64,000 bases of DNA from Synechococcus sp. ROS8604. Lineage in GTDB: Bacteria; Cyanobacteriota; Cyanobacteriia; PCC-6307; Cyanobiaceae. The DNA lies in NCBI RefSeq assembly GCF_014279655.1, contig NZ_CP047946.1, forward strand, positions 2,046,001 through 2,110,000, given 5' to 3'. Numbering within the stretch: the stretch's first letter is position 1; every line of letters begins with the position of its first letter. This document shows, piece by piece, positions 18,056-26,655 of the stretch. The position numbers were made by a program, and so were the translations under genes. The notes below the pieces were generated by a model that was given only the letters and a program-made list of their open reading frames with translations, had not been told where the DNA came from and did no database searches.

Positions 18056-19012
18056 ATGTTTCTCCCTCATACCTCCATCGCACAAGCCGAAGAACTTGCA
18101 GCCGCTGTTGTCGGTGCCATGCGACTCCCCAGTGGTTGGTGTTCAGCGTTCCAGCCCCACTTCCTGTCTTTGATCTTCCGTGAGCTTCTGGACGTGGAGA
18201 TCAACTTCGAACAAATCCGCGGCCTGAGCGTGGCAGAAGCCGGAGTGATTTTTCCAGACCCCTTACAGCGGCAAGAGCTGATCGAGCTGATCGTCCTGAC
18301 AGAAATGATGGTCAATCCCATCCCAGCCGAACTGGAGCGGTCGTTGGAACACTGGGCAGAGCAACTCAACGTCCACGATCGATCCCTTGTCTTGGCCCGA
18401 GATGTGGCCACCCAAGCCAGGGCTCAAGCCCAGAGTGATTTTTATCGGCTGTTCTGGATGGGAGAAGAGGACCTGCAAAAAGCCGAATTTGAAGGACTCC
18501 TCGAGAAGCATGGGTCGCAAGCATGGACCTTCACGGTGAAGGAAGATCCCGAGCTGGCCGCTCAATGGCGCTCCCTTGCCCAGCTACCCGCAGGCACTTT
18601 AGGAGCTGCTGTTTGGCAGCACTATCAGAGCCATGGCTTCACCACCCCTGGGGAGCTCGGCGGTGCCAATGCCGCCCTTGCGCATCACGATTGGCTTCAC
18701 GTCCTGGGTGGATACAACGTGGATGTCATCGGAGAGGTAGAGAACGCCGCATTTGGAGCTGCCAGCAGCAGCGTCCCGGGCTCAACGCTCTGGTTTTTAG
18801 GCGTGATGGCGATGTACGAGGGAGGACTCTTTGACAGTGTCGTCGCCGGCAGCCATCCGCACCAAATCTCTAGCGCGGGCACGCCGGAGCGAGTCGCCCA
18901 CGCCCTGCGGCGCGGACGGGAATGCAAGCAGGACTTACTCGCCATCGACTATTTCAGCGTTGCCAATCAACAGCTGGTGGACCTGCAAGAAACCTGGGGC
19001 CTCAAGGACTGA
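18056..19012 (+). CDS. Coq4-like protein with HDxxH-x11-E motif
   Basis: Started at 18056 (MFLPHTSIAQAEELAAAVVG), the protein has 318 residues and is mostly helical. The region near residues 220-240 reads HHDWLHVLGGYNVDVIGEVE, which is exactly the HDxxH-x11-E signature of Coq4, including the small-residue pattern between the ligands. In ubiquinone makers, Coq4 acts in quinone head-group processing on lipid-bound intermediates. Cyanobacteria make plastoquinone, so a role with isoprenoid or quinone lipids is inference. The N-terminal 200 residues are longer than in Coq4 and are not recognised. Confidence 0.75.
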   Translation: MFLPHTSIAQAEELAAAVVGAMRLPSGWCSAFQPHFLSLIFRELLDVEINFEQIRGLSVAEAGVIFPDPLQRQELIELIVLTEMMVNPIPAELERSLEHWAEQLNVHDRSLVLARDVATQARAQAQSDFYRLFWMGEEDLQKAEFEGLLEKHGSQAWTFTVKEDPELAAQWRSLAQLPAGTLGAAVWQHYQSHGFTTPGELGGANAALAHHDWLHVLGGYNVDVIGEVENAAFGAASSSVPGSTLWFLGVMAMYEGGLFDSVVAGSHPHQISSAGTPERVAHALRRGRECKQDLLAIDYFSVANQQLVDLQETWGLKD

Positions 19013-19254
19013 CCCTGACAGCATGCAAAGAAGGGGATTCAGCTCAACCTTGAGGAAAAGCAATAAAATTCCAAGAAAGAAGGCCTAGAGAGAAAACTAT
19101 TCACACCTTTAATGACCGCCTCGTTTACTCATCTCCACAACGGATAGCACCACTCAATTGGTCATCGACTATTGCCAATAAAATCTCAAACTAGAGTGAA
19201 GCCTCTTGCTTAAGAAAGGGATCCGCAAGGCCCTTACCATCAAAAACTCGTGAT

Positions 19255-19554
19255 TTATGCCATCAGCTGCAGACCATCCAGTGATCGGACAATGTGCGTG
19301 ACCTCATCACCGTTCACCCAATGAATCACGCCATCATCGACATCTGAAACTTGAAACATTGTGTTCACCATCGGATCCCTAGCTCCCCCCTCACAGAACA
19401 CCACCTGTCCCATCCACCAATTCTCATCGACCTTTCGAGCCACCCGCCTCTCCGCCTGCACGATGACAAAGTCACCAGAACTAACGCTCAAAAATGCGGG
19501 AATATCCTGGCTCGCAAACGGACTCTTGCCCTGGAGAGGGTGATCAACACTCAC
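19255..19554 (-). CDS. DUF3104 family protein
   Basis: The 99-residue protein shows the DUF3104 pattern: SVSSGDFVIVQAERRVARKV, then WWMGQVVFCEGGARDP and FQVSDVDDGVIHWVNGDEVT near the C-terminus. The family is restricted to marine picocyanobacteria and its function is unknown. Its small beta-rich fold suggests a binding module. Confidence 0.8.
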   Translation of the reverse strand: MSVDHPLQGKSPFASQDIPAFLSVSSGDFVIVQAERRVARKVDENWWMGQVVFCEGGARDPMVNTMFQVSDVDDGVIHWVNGDEVTHIVRSLDGLQLMA

Positions 19555-19663
19555 TAGTACACCTGAACCACTGCTCGCGTTCTAGGGCATCTGCATCGGC
19601 TGGTCAAGCCCTTCCCAAGCCCTGCCAGACCTTGGGTTTCTGGTGTGCAACGGGATCGTTACT

Positions 19664-20053
19664 TCAAAGAGGAATGGTGATTGACCACTTGTTGCGCCTA
19701 AAACCCCAACGCTTCCCTGAATCCTCGGCTTTAGGGACACTGTCAAACAGAAAACCTTTGGGGTCATCAGGGCGTTGGCCAATCTTCTTGGCTCCATCCA
19801 GAGGAATCTCAGATCCAACGTAGTGATCGCCCTCCTTACGGCACAAGCGCACTGGAGACTGCGCGTAACTGGTCCAAATCCCTGTTCTCTTCACGGTGTA
19901 TTGACCGGCACTCTCCGCCCATTGATTGCAAGCCCTAAGCGCAGCCTCAGGCGACTCATAGCGATTGAGAGCCTGAATGAAACTGATGCAATTGGGCACT
20001 TGCGTAATAACCAGAGCCGCCAAAAGGAGCTGTGTGATTCGACTAGAAGTCAT
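19664..20053 (-). CDS. Exported or membrane-anchored protein of unknown function
   Basis: The 129-residue product begins with a hydrophobic segment (ITQLLLAALVITQVPNCISF). A conserved-looking block follows (SPEAALRACNQWAESAGQYT), then a charged C-terminus. Two or three cysteines are spaced as in small exported proteins. No family is recognised. Confidence 0.6.
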   Translation of the reverse strand: MTSSRITQLLLAALVITQVPNCISFIQALNRYESPEAALRACNQWAESAGQYTVKRTGIWTSYAQSPVRLCRKEGDHYVGSEIPLDGAKKIGQRPDDPKGFLFDSVPKAEDSGKRWGFRRNKWSITIPL

Positions 20054-20210
20054 AAAAGCTCTTGGTTAGGCCACGCCTAAACCATATTGAATCCTTTTAG
20101 AAACAAGGGCAGACTCCCTGAAATTCCCAGCCAGCCCCATACCAATCCAACCGCTAGCAGATTTTGCAAAAGAAACAGCACTCCATCAAAGGAATCAACT
20201 GCCATTACGA

Positions 20211-20747
20211 TTAGAAGCGAATGTTTGCTCTATAAATGTCCAAACGCAGGACCGGGCCAAGCGTTTGCGAGGGCGGTAGGGAAGGAGATTCGGGATAAAA
20301 ACTTGCCGACCACTCGTAAACTCCCTGCCTGGGATTAATACTTGGGATCACAACACTAACAATCTGACCAGGCTTAATGGAAGGGCTGAAGATGATCTCA
20401 GTGATTCCACTCTCATCATGGGACTGGAGACTTGCAAGACCCTTTTCTCCACGCTTACGCATATCATAAAAGCCAGAATAAACAGAGAGATCCTTACCTC
20501 GCCATTTCCACTTCTCAGTGCCATTAATTTGCGACAAGGCAATTCTTTTGAGATTCGCCCCAGCATCTGCGGGTAGCTCCAATGAGATAACGGGATAGGA
20601 CCTCTGATAGGCGTTGGAATATGAATTGTGGATCGAAATATTTCTGGGAGGACTTTGAAAAAATTCCTGACCGTATAACTCTGTCGCATGCGCGCTCAGC
20701 GGCTGAGCAAAAAGAAAAAGAAGGGGGAGCGCGGCAGCTTTATTCAC
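20211..20747 (-). CDS. DUF2808 exported protein
   Basis: From a GTG at 20747 the protein begins with a standard signal peptide (NKAAALPLLFLFAQPLSAHA); an ATG at 20780 would add 11 polar residues. The mature part has the DUF2808 traits: PVISLELPADAGANLKRIAL near the start, and SIKPGQIVSVVIPSINPRQG followed by a short GVYEW motif. DUF2808 proteins are cyanobacterial, periplasmic or outer-membrane-associated, and of unknown role. A second member is at 56918-57508. Confidence 0.8.
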   Translation of the reverse strand: MNKAAALPLLFLFAQPLSAHATELYGQEFFQSPPRNISIHNSYSNAYQRSYPVISLELPADAGANLKRIALSQINGTEKWKWRGKDLSVYSGFYDMRKRGEKGLASLQSHDESGITEIIFSPSIKPGQIVSVVIPSINPRQGVYEWSASFYPESPSLPPSQTLGPVLRLDIYRANIRF

Positions 20748-20936
20748 GGATTCTTTTCCTTTGATTCTAGTCGGCAACATCTTTCAGCAAGAAGAATGCA
20801 GCCGCCACACAGTCAGTCGCGAGCTAGTCGGCTTCGCCTTTTAGCTAGTTCTTACAGACGCTATTGAACGAATCAGGGGGTCTCGACAAAAGAGATCCCA
20901 GTCAACGCGTGAAGACATTGGGGCTGGAGGGTGGTC

Positions 20937-21032
20937 TTAGTAACCACCGAAACGCAGCGCAAGCTCTAAGGCCCCATAACCAAAAAGGAACGTGCTTCCA
21001 AGCAGTGCCAACTCTTTTTTCGAACTTGCCAT
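20937..21032 (-). CDS. Putative 31-residue membrane peptide
   Basis: A short frame encodes MASSKKELALLGSTFLFGYG followed by ALELALRFGGY, a single amphipathic or membrane helix. Codon use looks natural, but there is no Shine-Dalgarno sequence before the ATG, so the call is weak. Confidence 0.3.
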   Translation of the reverse strand: MASSKKELALLGSTFLFGYGALELALRFGGY

Positions 21033-21538
21033 AGAAAGGAGGGAGGAACCCACCAGCAACGCTCCAAAGAATCTAAAGGGAATCTGAAGCTCCAATATTT
21101 AGAAAACTATCAATCTGGTCATTATGAGCGACCTGTTTACTCAATTTCATGAAAAACGCTTAACAGTGAACATTTTTAGGCGCCAGCGCAATACTTCTAT
21201 TTATCTATAGCGAAATAAAAATGGTTCAGCCTCCGTCGCCGCCCTGCAGGCTTCACGCCCCTCCACAGCGAGGCATTTGCACCTGAGAAAGCCTCGCTTT
21301 CTGGATTTCGCCTGGCAGACTGGACCACCTAGCCGATTGTCCTCTTGTCCGTCGATCGCCATTTGAGAGTCGTCGCGGCTACCTCCCCAGCAGATGCAGC
21401 ACGGCTTCAACAGGAGGAGAGTCTCCGCACACCTGGCGTCATGAAAACCCTGGTGACACCGAGAGTCAATCTGGGGGAAGGGCTAAGGCAGGGCAGCCGC
21501 TGAATGAAAGAAGGCCTGGACACAATCCATCGCGATCT
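21033..21538. other. Gene-poor interval
   Basis: One 69-residue minus-strand frame (21201-21410) is cysteine- and arginine-rich with no supporting feature, and I do not accept it. Nothing else is visible. Confidence 0.35.
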
Positions 21539-22003
21539 TTATGGGCCTGGGGAATCGCCCATTCTGAATGGAGAAGAAAAACTCGAAGACAGGACTTCCC
21601 ATAGGCCCGGACGTTTAGCGAGCTCATTTTTCGCCTCCACAATCAGCTCGTTCTGGGTGTCTTGATCAAGGGCAAGAGCGTCACAAAGACGGGCAAAAGC
21701 CTTTTGCTCATCGGAGTTAACAGTGAATTGGTAAGCATCCCGAGAGGAGGCAATCACCATGTAGGACAATTTTGCCGTGAGAGCTCTACATTCTTCAGGG
21801 ATCTCCTCCGCCAAGACCTCCAAATCATTGGGATGGCTGAAGGCTGCAGCCCAAGACGGAATGGCGGCTTCTTTGAGATAACGCTTACTAAGAGATTCCA
21901 AGAGCTCCTGCTCCTCAGGTGCCATATTCCCGTCCGACACAGCCATCAATTTAAGGATCTGGATAACTACTCCTGCCGTACGGAGATCCATAATTACATC
22001 CAT
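21539..22003 (-). CDS. TerB-like (tellurite resistance B) domain protein
   Basis: The 154-residue protein (start MDVIMDLRTAGVVIQILKLM) has the TerB signature of a first helix followed by an acidic loop (LMAVSDGNMAPEEQELLESL). Later helices include EECRALTAKLSYMVIASS and NSDEQKAFARLCDALALD. TerB domains are helical metal-binding modules found in stress systems. No other ter genes are near, so the role is unknown. A longer frame starts at 22051. Confidence 0.7.
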   Translation of the reverse strand: MDVIMDLRTAGVVIQILKLMAVSDGNMAPEEQELLESLSKRYLKEAAIPSWAAAFSHPNDLEVLAEEIPEECRALTAKLSYMVIASSRDAYQFTVNSDEQKAFARLCDALALDQDTQNELIVEAKNELAKRPGLWEVLSSSFSSPFRMGDSPGP

Positions 22004-22379
22004 TTTAACTACCATAGCGTGGCAACTTAATGTCAACAAAGTTTTTACCACTTTTTAATAGTCCTTCGGCATTTCCTGTTCCTAAACAGCGGCTCCAAAC
22101 GTGCCATTGGTTCCTGTGACTAAATGCCCCATCAGCTCAATTTCGATCGACGAGTGGAGAACCTCAGGGACATTTTCCTTCCAGCTATGATTGTTAGCTG
22201 ATAAGCACATCTTTAAACAAGCAACCTTTGCAATAAAACCAGGGCTAGACGGAATAAAGAAGGAAACCAATAAGACGTTGGCTTTGTACGCGCCCTAGAG
22301 GCAAGCTGCACGCGCCAACTCTGTCCTGGAACAGCCCTGAGAATGATTGCTACATAGAGAAAGCTGTTGCTGCTCGTTG
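22004..22379. other. Gene-poor interval
   Basis: No accepted gene is seen. A 62-residue minus-strand frame at 22082-22270 has no supporting features. Confidence 0.35.
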
Positions 22380-22904
22380 ATGGGAACCAAGACTGCGATC
22401 TTGGCAGCTGTGCTTTCTGCCATCTCTCCAATGCGAGTGGTGATGGCCAACGAGCCAGGGCTAAGTGCACAGGATGTTGTACGCCGCTACAGCAAGACAG
22501 TGGCTTGCCAAATTCATGAGGAGAGCCCCAGCCAGTACGCCAAGGTCCAGTTGGAGCCTGGCATTCAAGATGATTTTGGAGCTATCTGGCTGGTGGGTTG
22601 GACTGGTGACCAGGGTCATTGATGCGGAACCGATGCCGAAGCTTCTGATGGGAACGCTGTTGGAGCTGGATTTTCAAGACGACGTGCTGACGATCCGCGG
22701 CACCACTGTTCGCCAGAAATGGGGCACTCTCAAACAGGTGACAGAGCGCTATCTCTGGCTTGGTCCATGGGGTAACGGCCCACGTTTCAAGCGCCTGTCT
22801 TGAGACATAACCTTGACCCTGCTCTGTGGAACCGCAGTGGTGAAACACTGCAAGTCGAGATCAGCACAAACCCCATCTGCAAGGCCCGAGCCAAACTGAC
22901 GAAA
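22380..22904 (+). pseudogene. Probably degraded gene for a small exported protein
   Basis: From an ATG at 22380 a signal peptide (MGTKTAILAAVLSAISPMRV) and a coding-like segment (CQIHEESPSQYAKVQLEPGI, then GAIWLVGWTGDQG) end in TGA at 22622, just where related marine Synechococcus proteins, as I remember them, continue with a CxGG motif. Frame 1 (to 22803) and the original frame (near 22809-22904) both look partly coding afterwards. This fits a gene broken by a stop and indels. It could instead be two overlapping small genes. Confidence 0.35.
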
Positions 22905-23029
22905 TGAAACGTCTCCTACGGCTTCTTAAGCGACTGACAGGCAAAACGCAGAAGCCTCCGCTTCATACGCCTGAGGAGTTGGAGTGCTTTAAACGGGATG
23001 CCATTGAGAACCGGGGCAAGCACTACTAA
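22904..23029 (+). CDS. 41-residue basic protein, coupled to the next gene
   Basis: A short frame encodes MKRLLRLLKRLTGKTQKPPL, then a TPEELECFKRDAIENRG segment. Its stop overlaps the next start as TAATG, a strong sign that both are translated together. The amphipathic basic N-terminus could bind membranes. No family is recognised. Confidence 0.55.
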   Translation: MKRLLRLLKRLTGKTQKPPLHTPEELECFKRDAIENRGKHY

Positions 23030-23214
23030 TGCAGGGCGCAATTGCACTGGGGCTGGTGGCTGTCCTGTTTCTTAGCCTTCAGGTTTGGTGGCTCAGCAAG
23101 GTCTTTTTAAATCGTCCACGGCAGCCAAGACCCATGGGCGATTCAAAACCAAGGGGAGCCAATTCACTCCAAAACGAACGTCATGCTCTGGAGAAGATCT
23201 TTGGGAAATCCTGA
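23029..23214 (+). CDS. Small single-pass membrane protein
   Basis: The 61-residue protein has an N-terminal membrane helix (GAIALGLVAVLFLSLQVWWL) and a basic, polar tail (NRPRQPRPMGDSKPRGANSL). It starts inside the stop of the 41-residue gene, so the two likely act as a pair. Confidence 0.55.
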   Translation: MQGAIALGLVAVLFLSLQVWWLSKVFLNRPRQPRPMGDSKPRGANSLQNERHALEKIFGKS

Positions 23215-23282
23215 GAACCAATACAGCGCTTTCAGAGCACCCAGCCCCCACGAAGCCCCCAGTTCATTCAGCGCAGATCTGC

Positions 23283-23576
23283 TTAGAAGTAGAGAAGACT
23301 GGATCGGCACAGATGCAGCGCCTTACGCGCCGAATCAACCGATGCCGTATTGGGTGTGGTCAATCCTTTTGGAACCACGAGTGCGTCATTGAGATCCAGA
23401 CGAACCCGGGCAGAGAACCACGATCCACCACCAGGCAACGATGCACGGCAAACATGATTTTGTTCACGATCCACCTTGCGCTCAATCAACCAACCATCAA
23501 CGCGATCAATCGTTTGAAAATTCTGAGCCAGGGCTGATGTTCCCATCAGCGAAACAAGCAGCAAGAGGCATTTCAT
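23283..23576 (-). CDS. Exported small protein of unknown function
   Basis: From the ATG at 23576 the 97-residue product starts with a signal peptide (MKCLLLLVSLMGTSALAQNF). A beta-rich body follows (TIDRVDGWLIERKVDREQNH, VCRASLPGGGSWFSARVRLD). Two cysteines remain in the mature part. The longer frame to 23678 puts non-coding-like sequence before the signal peptide and is rejected. Confidence 0.65.
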   Translation of the reverse strand: MKCLLLLVSLMGTSALAQNFQTIDRVDGWLIERKVDREQNHVCRASLPGGGSWFSARVRLDLNDALVVPKGLTTPNTASVDSARKALHLCRSSLLYF

Positions 23577-24158
23577 ACAACAGAAGACACTCGCATCGAC
23601 ATTGACATGGGTGAAAGGATGAAAAGCAACGTGAGCAACATCACAGCAGAGCTGGATACCTGTCATCACAGAAGCCATGGATTCGAGAGATGGTCATCCA
23701 TCGAACCCATCTCGCTTCCATGAACTTCACTCTCCCTGGCTTCGAGTCCTGGAACTTACAAATCGTATTTTTTGGAAACATCCTAATTCTTGAAGCAATC
23801 CGTGATACCGAAACGCTAAGCACCGTGCTTCAGCCAATGGACGACACACGCAAGGCCGCTCATGGATTGATCAACATGCCAAGCTGCAGCCTGATCGGAC
23901 ATTAAGGCGGAAGCCAAGCATCCTCTATGTGATGCCAAACTCGTACTTTTTGAGTGCATTTGTTGAAGCAGAGATAGCTTTATGAATGGAAGCGTCTAAA
24001 CGTCACTTCCATTTATCTTTGCGGCCAAGACCGGATCGGCTTGCGCAGGCCATCAACCTTGTGGGTGTCAATCAGCGCTTCCGCATGTGCCCAACCCAGG
24101 GAAAACTCAACATGGAGTCCCCTCCTTCCGTAGCCTCAAGATCAAGAAACATTGACGC
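23577..24158. other. Gene-poor interval
   Basis: A plus-strand frame at 23690-23905 (71 residues, core MNFTLPGFESWNLQIVFFGN) may be coding but has no support. Otherwise nothing is visible. Confidence 0.3.
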
Positions 24159-24302
24159 ATGGACGAAGACAGCAGAAAGGCCAGACGAACGACTTTTGCC
24201 TGGGTCATCGGAGCCAACGTCGCAGCATGGGGTCTTTACTTCGTTCTAACGAAAGTTGTGGGGATCGATTTTGAGATGATTCGCCAAGCCAACTACGGCT
24301 GA
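24159..24302 (+). CDS. 47-residue membrane peptide
   Basis: The short frame starts MDEDSRKARRTTFAWVIGAN and continues into one hydrophobic helix (VAAWGLYFVLTKVVGIDF), then a short tail. The charged N-terminus followed by a single helix fits a small inner-membrane protein. No family is recognised. Confidence 0.5.
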   Translation: MDEDSRKARRTTFAWVIGANVAAWGLYFVLTKVVGIDFEMIRQANYG

Positions 24303-24497
24303 CTCAGGGAGAAGCGCTTGGCGGACTGCTTAGAACGTGCTTGGTGATTCAATCACCCTTCGCCTAACGGCAGACCAGACCGATGGCCACGACTGAAATG
24401 AAAACTATGCGGTTTTAGAGGGAAAACTAAACCTCATTTAGTGAAAGCCGGTACGGTTCATGCGCCAACGCCTAATCGCGATTTCTGTCGTTAGGTC

Positions 24498-24662
24498 ATG
24501 ATCGGCAAACCTGGCTGGGATGACATGAACAAGGTCGTCGAGATTGTGACCAAAGAAGGCGTCAAGATCGCATCGCCCAAAACCAGCCAGAGGGAAATGC
24601 TTCACACCGCGCTTCGCAATAAAAAAGGGACTCAGCGTTTGCTGAATCCCCTCAAGCCATAA
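24498..24662 (+). CDS. Doubtful 54-residue ORF overlapping the tRNA terminator
   Basis: A lysine-rich frame (MIGKPGWDDMNKVVEIVTKE) ends exactly at the tRNA repeat and runs through the minus-strand terminator at 24621-24650. The composition is protein-like, but the overlap with the terminator and an equally open minus frame make it uncertain. Confidence 0.25.
   Translation: MIGKPGWDDMNKVVEIVTKEGVKIASPKTSQREMLHTALRNKKGTQRLLNPLKP
24621..24650 (-). terminator. Terminator of the original tRNA-Arg gene
   Basis: Read on the minus strand, a perfect hairpin (GGGATTCAGC, loop, GCTGAGTCCC) is followed by six T. It lies just beyond the displaced tRNA 3' end at 24663, which is where the terminator of the uninterrupted tRNA-Arg would be. 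Confidence 0.8.
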
Positions 24663-24709
24663 CGCCCCCTGCTGGATTCGAACCAGCGACCGACTGCTTA
24701 GAAGGCAGT
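24663..24709 (-). repeat. attL: 3' fragment of tRNA-Arg(TCT)
   Basis: These 47 bases are identical to the 3' two thirds of the intact tRNA-Arg at 44214-44287 (anticodon loop through acceptor end). Identity stops after the anticodon stem, where island sequence begins. This copy cannot form a tRNA. Confidence 0.9.
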
Positions 24710-24790
24710 GAGTCATACAGTCAGGCGATTCTCCTAAGTAACTGAAATTACTGGCCAGAACGTAGATCACAGCTGAAGCTATCGGGATCT

Positions 24791-24875
24791 GGGCCACACA
24801 TTGTTCACGCGTGTCATGGCATGTAATGGCCATTTGGGCCACACTTTGGGCCACACCCGAGCATTTGGGCCACAG
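24791..24875 (+). promoter_or_regulatory. Integrase arm-type repeats at the left end
   Basis: TTTGGGCCACAC occurs at 24833-24844 and 24845-24856, and TTTGGGCCACAG at 24864-24875. A shorter GGGCCACAC lies at 24791-24799. All have the same orientation. The last copy ends on the first base of the integrase GTG. The same motif appears inside the right end of the island, as expected for integrase arm sites; binding is inferred. Confidence 0.65.
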
Positions 24876-26176
24876 TGGCGAAGCGAAAGAAAAAAGCAGT
24901 CGCAGACTGGGAACAGGCTCTCCGCCACAGCCTGAAAGCGGTGAACGGCAAAGGCTGGAGCCTCAGGGAGAGTCGTGGCCGGGCCCAGCTTGTTCAGATC
25001 CTGGAAGACCGCAGCAGGCGCAGCACCAAGCTCGAAATCATCTGGGCCAGCAAAAACGTTGGGGAGATGCTGGAGGCGGTGGCCCAGCTCCGGGAATACC
25101 TGCAGAACGGCATGGACTGGGAGGTCGCTCTAGCTAACCGCGAGGAACTCTCTGTCCACAGCACCGGCACCACCAGGGCCACCAAAAAGGTGAACTGGGA
25201 GACTGCCTGCGATCGATTTTTAGAGTCACGCTCGAACCGGCGCAGCAGCACCCTCAGCGATCTCCGGACCCGATTGCGGCGTATTCAAGAGGTCATGGAC
25301 AGTAAGCCCAAGGTCACCGACGGGCCAGGTTTGATGCGTCGCTACGCCGCGCTGCATTTCGCGGATTGCCCTCCCGGTGGTCAGGGTCGGAAACGCCAGC
25401 TGCAGGATGTGAGCGCCTTTCTGTTGTTCTGTTGCGACGACCTGGGCTTCCCGGCGCGTTGGATGCCGTTGTCTACGGCCAAGCGTCAGAACCTGGTGGG
25501 CAGCTCTCCCACCACCGGAAAGAAAAAACAGCCGACCATCCCGGTCATGCCGGAGGACTTCAGCTGGCTCTTGGAGAGGATGCTCGAAGACCACAAGGAG
25601 CAGCTGTGGTTAATGACGGCGATGCTCGGTTTCTACGGCCTGCGCGAGGGCGAAATCTGCCTGCTCGACATTGATGAAAGTGGCGACGTTTATGTTGGCG
25701 GCGAGCTGAAACGGGACCTCCGCACCCTGAATAGCGCGCAGGAGAAGGGGGAGCGCCTCGCTCTGGGGCTCGATCTAAAGGGTCAGCCCGGCGAAGCTCG
25801 CAGGATTGCTCAGTTGTTCCGTTCTGGACAAATCGGCTTGCCCAAACCCGTGCAAAACCAGATTGAATTGGTGCCCCAACGGAACAGCTACCGGGAGGTG
25901 GGCGCAGCGTTCGCCCAAATCCTTCAGCGATATAAACCCTGGCAGGAATTAGTTAAGCGGACTCCAGGATTGAAGCCGTATGGATTGCGTCACGGTTGGG
26001 CATGGCGGGCTCATAAATATTCCGCTCGTCCTCTTCATTACAGTCAGGCGGCAGCCTTTATGGGTCACAGTGTCGAAACTCATCTGAAGTATTACTCCAG
26101 TTGGGTAGATCAGAAGGAGCTCATTCAGGCAGGTAAAACCTACAATGAAGCCCTTCAACTTGCCGACATTTACTAG
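24875..26176 (+). CDS. int: Tyrosine recombinase / integrase
   Basis: This is the site-specific recombinase that would integrate and excise the island at tRNA-Arg. In the 433 residues the N-terminal 110 are a basic arm-binding region, residues about 110-200 a core-binding domain (ACDRFLESRSNRRSSTLSDL), and the rest is catalytic. Catalytic residues visible are R257 (YGLREGEI), R372-H373 (PYGLRHGWAW, with Tyr where HxxR has His), H398 (FMGHSVETH) and the nucleophile Y406 or Y407. The start GTG overlaps an arm-type repeat, suggesting self-repression. It sits 165 bases from attL and reads into the island. Confidence 0.92.
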   Translation: MAKRKKKAVADWEQALRHSLKAVNGKGWSLRESRGRAQLVQILEDRSRRSTKLEIIWASKNVGEMLEAVAQLREYLQNGMDWEVALANREELSVHSTGTTRATKKVNWETACDRFLESRSNRRSSTLSDLRTRLRRIQEVMDSKPKVTDGPGLMRRYAALHFADCPPGGQGRKRQLQDVSAFLLFCCDDLGFPARWMPLSTAKRQNLVGSSPTTGKKKQPTIPVMPEDFSWLLERMLEDHKEQLWLMTAMLGFYGLREGEICLLDIDESGDVYVGGELKRDLRTLNSAQEKGERLALGLDLKGQPGEARRIAQLFRSGQIGLPKPVQNQIELVPQRNSYREVGAAFAQILQRYKPWQELVKRTPGLKPYGLRHGWAWRAHKYSARPLHYSQAAAFMGHSVETHLKYYSSWVDQKELIQAGKTYNEALQLADIY

Positions 26177-26419
26177 GACAAAGCATCAAGGAGACGGAGC
26201 AAAAATGTTGCAGTCTGAGATGACATGTCCTAGAAGAGTCATATCGGATTGAACTATCGGCTCTTTTGAGTCTTCGCCAGGTCCCGTGTCTGGTGATCGC
26301 TACGCGGATAGGTGTCTCCGGGTATTTCTCTGCCTCTCCCTACGGGATAAAGAGCCTGCGAATCAAATCGGCGACGGTTTGAAGAGCTGAGCACAGAAGT
26401 TCTCGATGACTTCAAAACG

Positions 26420-26653
26420 ATGCAAGAGCAATGGCTTCGAACGCCACAGGCTGCGATCGCCTGCGGTGTATCTGAACGAACCCTGAAACGCCTACGCGAC
26501 GATGTCCTTGAGGAAGGTATTCACTACCAGGTGGGATTCAGCAGCAACTCCGCGTACCTCTGGGAGGTGCAAAGTGTGCGCGCCAAGCTCGCCTGGCGGG
26601 GAATGATCCACCGCAAAGCCGCTGAGGTCATCCGCGAACAGGTGGAGGCATAA
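26420..26653 (+). CDS. Excisionase-like helix-turn-helix protein
   Basis: The 77-residue protein opens with a MerR/excisionase-type HTH (LRTPQAAIACGVSERTLKRL) and a following wing (GIHYQVGFSSNSAYLWEV). Its size and position between the integrase and the replication gene fit a recombination directionality factor or an early regulator. It lies 243 bases after int. Confidence 0.7.
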   Translation: MQEQWLRTPQAAIACGVSERTLKRLRDDVLEEGIHYQVGFSSNSAYLWEVQSVRAKLAWRGMIHRKAAEVIREQVEA

Positions 26654-26655
26654 AA

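Noticed and set aside
21201-21410. 69-residue Cys/Arg-rich minus-strand frame
   Set aside because: It has no ribosome site, no neighbours and shadow-like composition.
24663-24709. Second tRNA-Arg gene
   Set aside because: Only the 3' two thirds are present; there is no D-arm or 5' acceptor strand, so it is an attachment site remnant.
24438-24854. 138-residue minus-strand frame across the left island border
   Set aside because: It covers the tRNA fragment, the terminator and the arm repeats, and the protein changes character at each border. It is open by chance.
24811-25137. Plus-strand frame overlapping the integrase start
   Set aside because: It is in another frame of the integrase gene, and its first residues are just the translated GGGCCACAC repeats.
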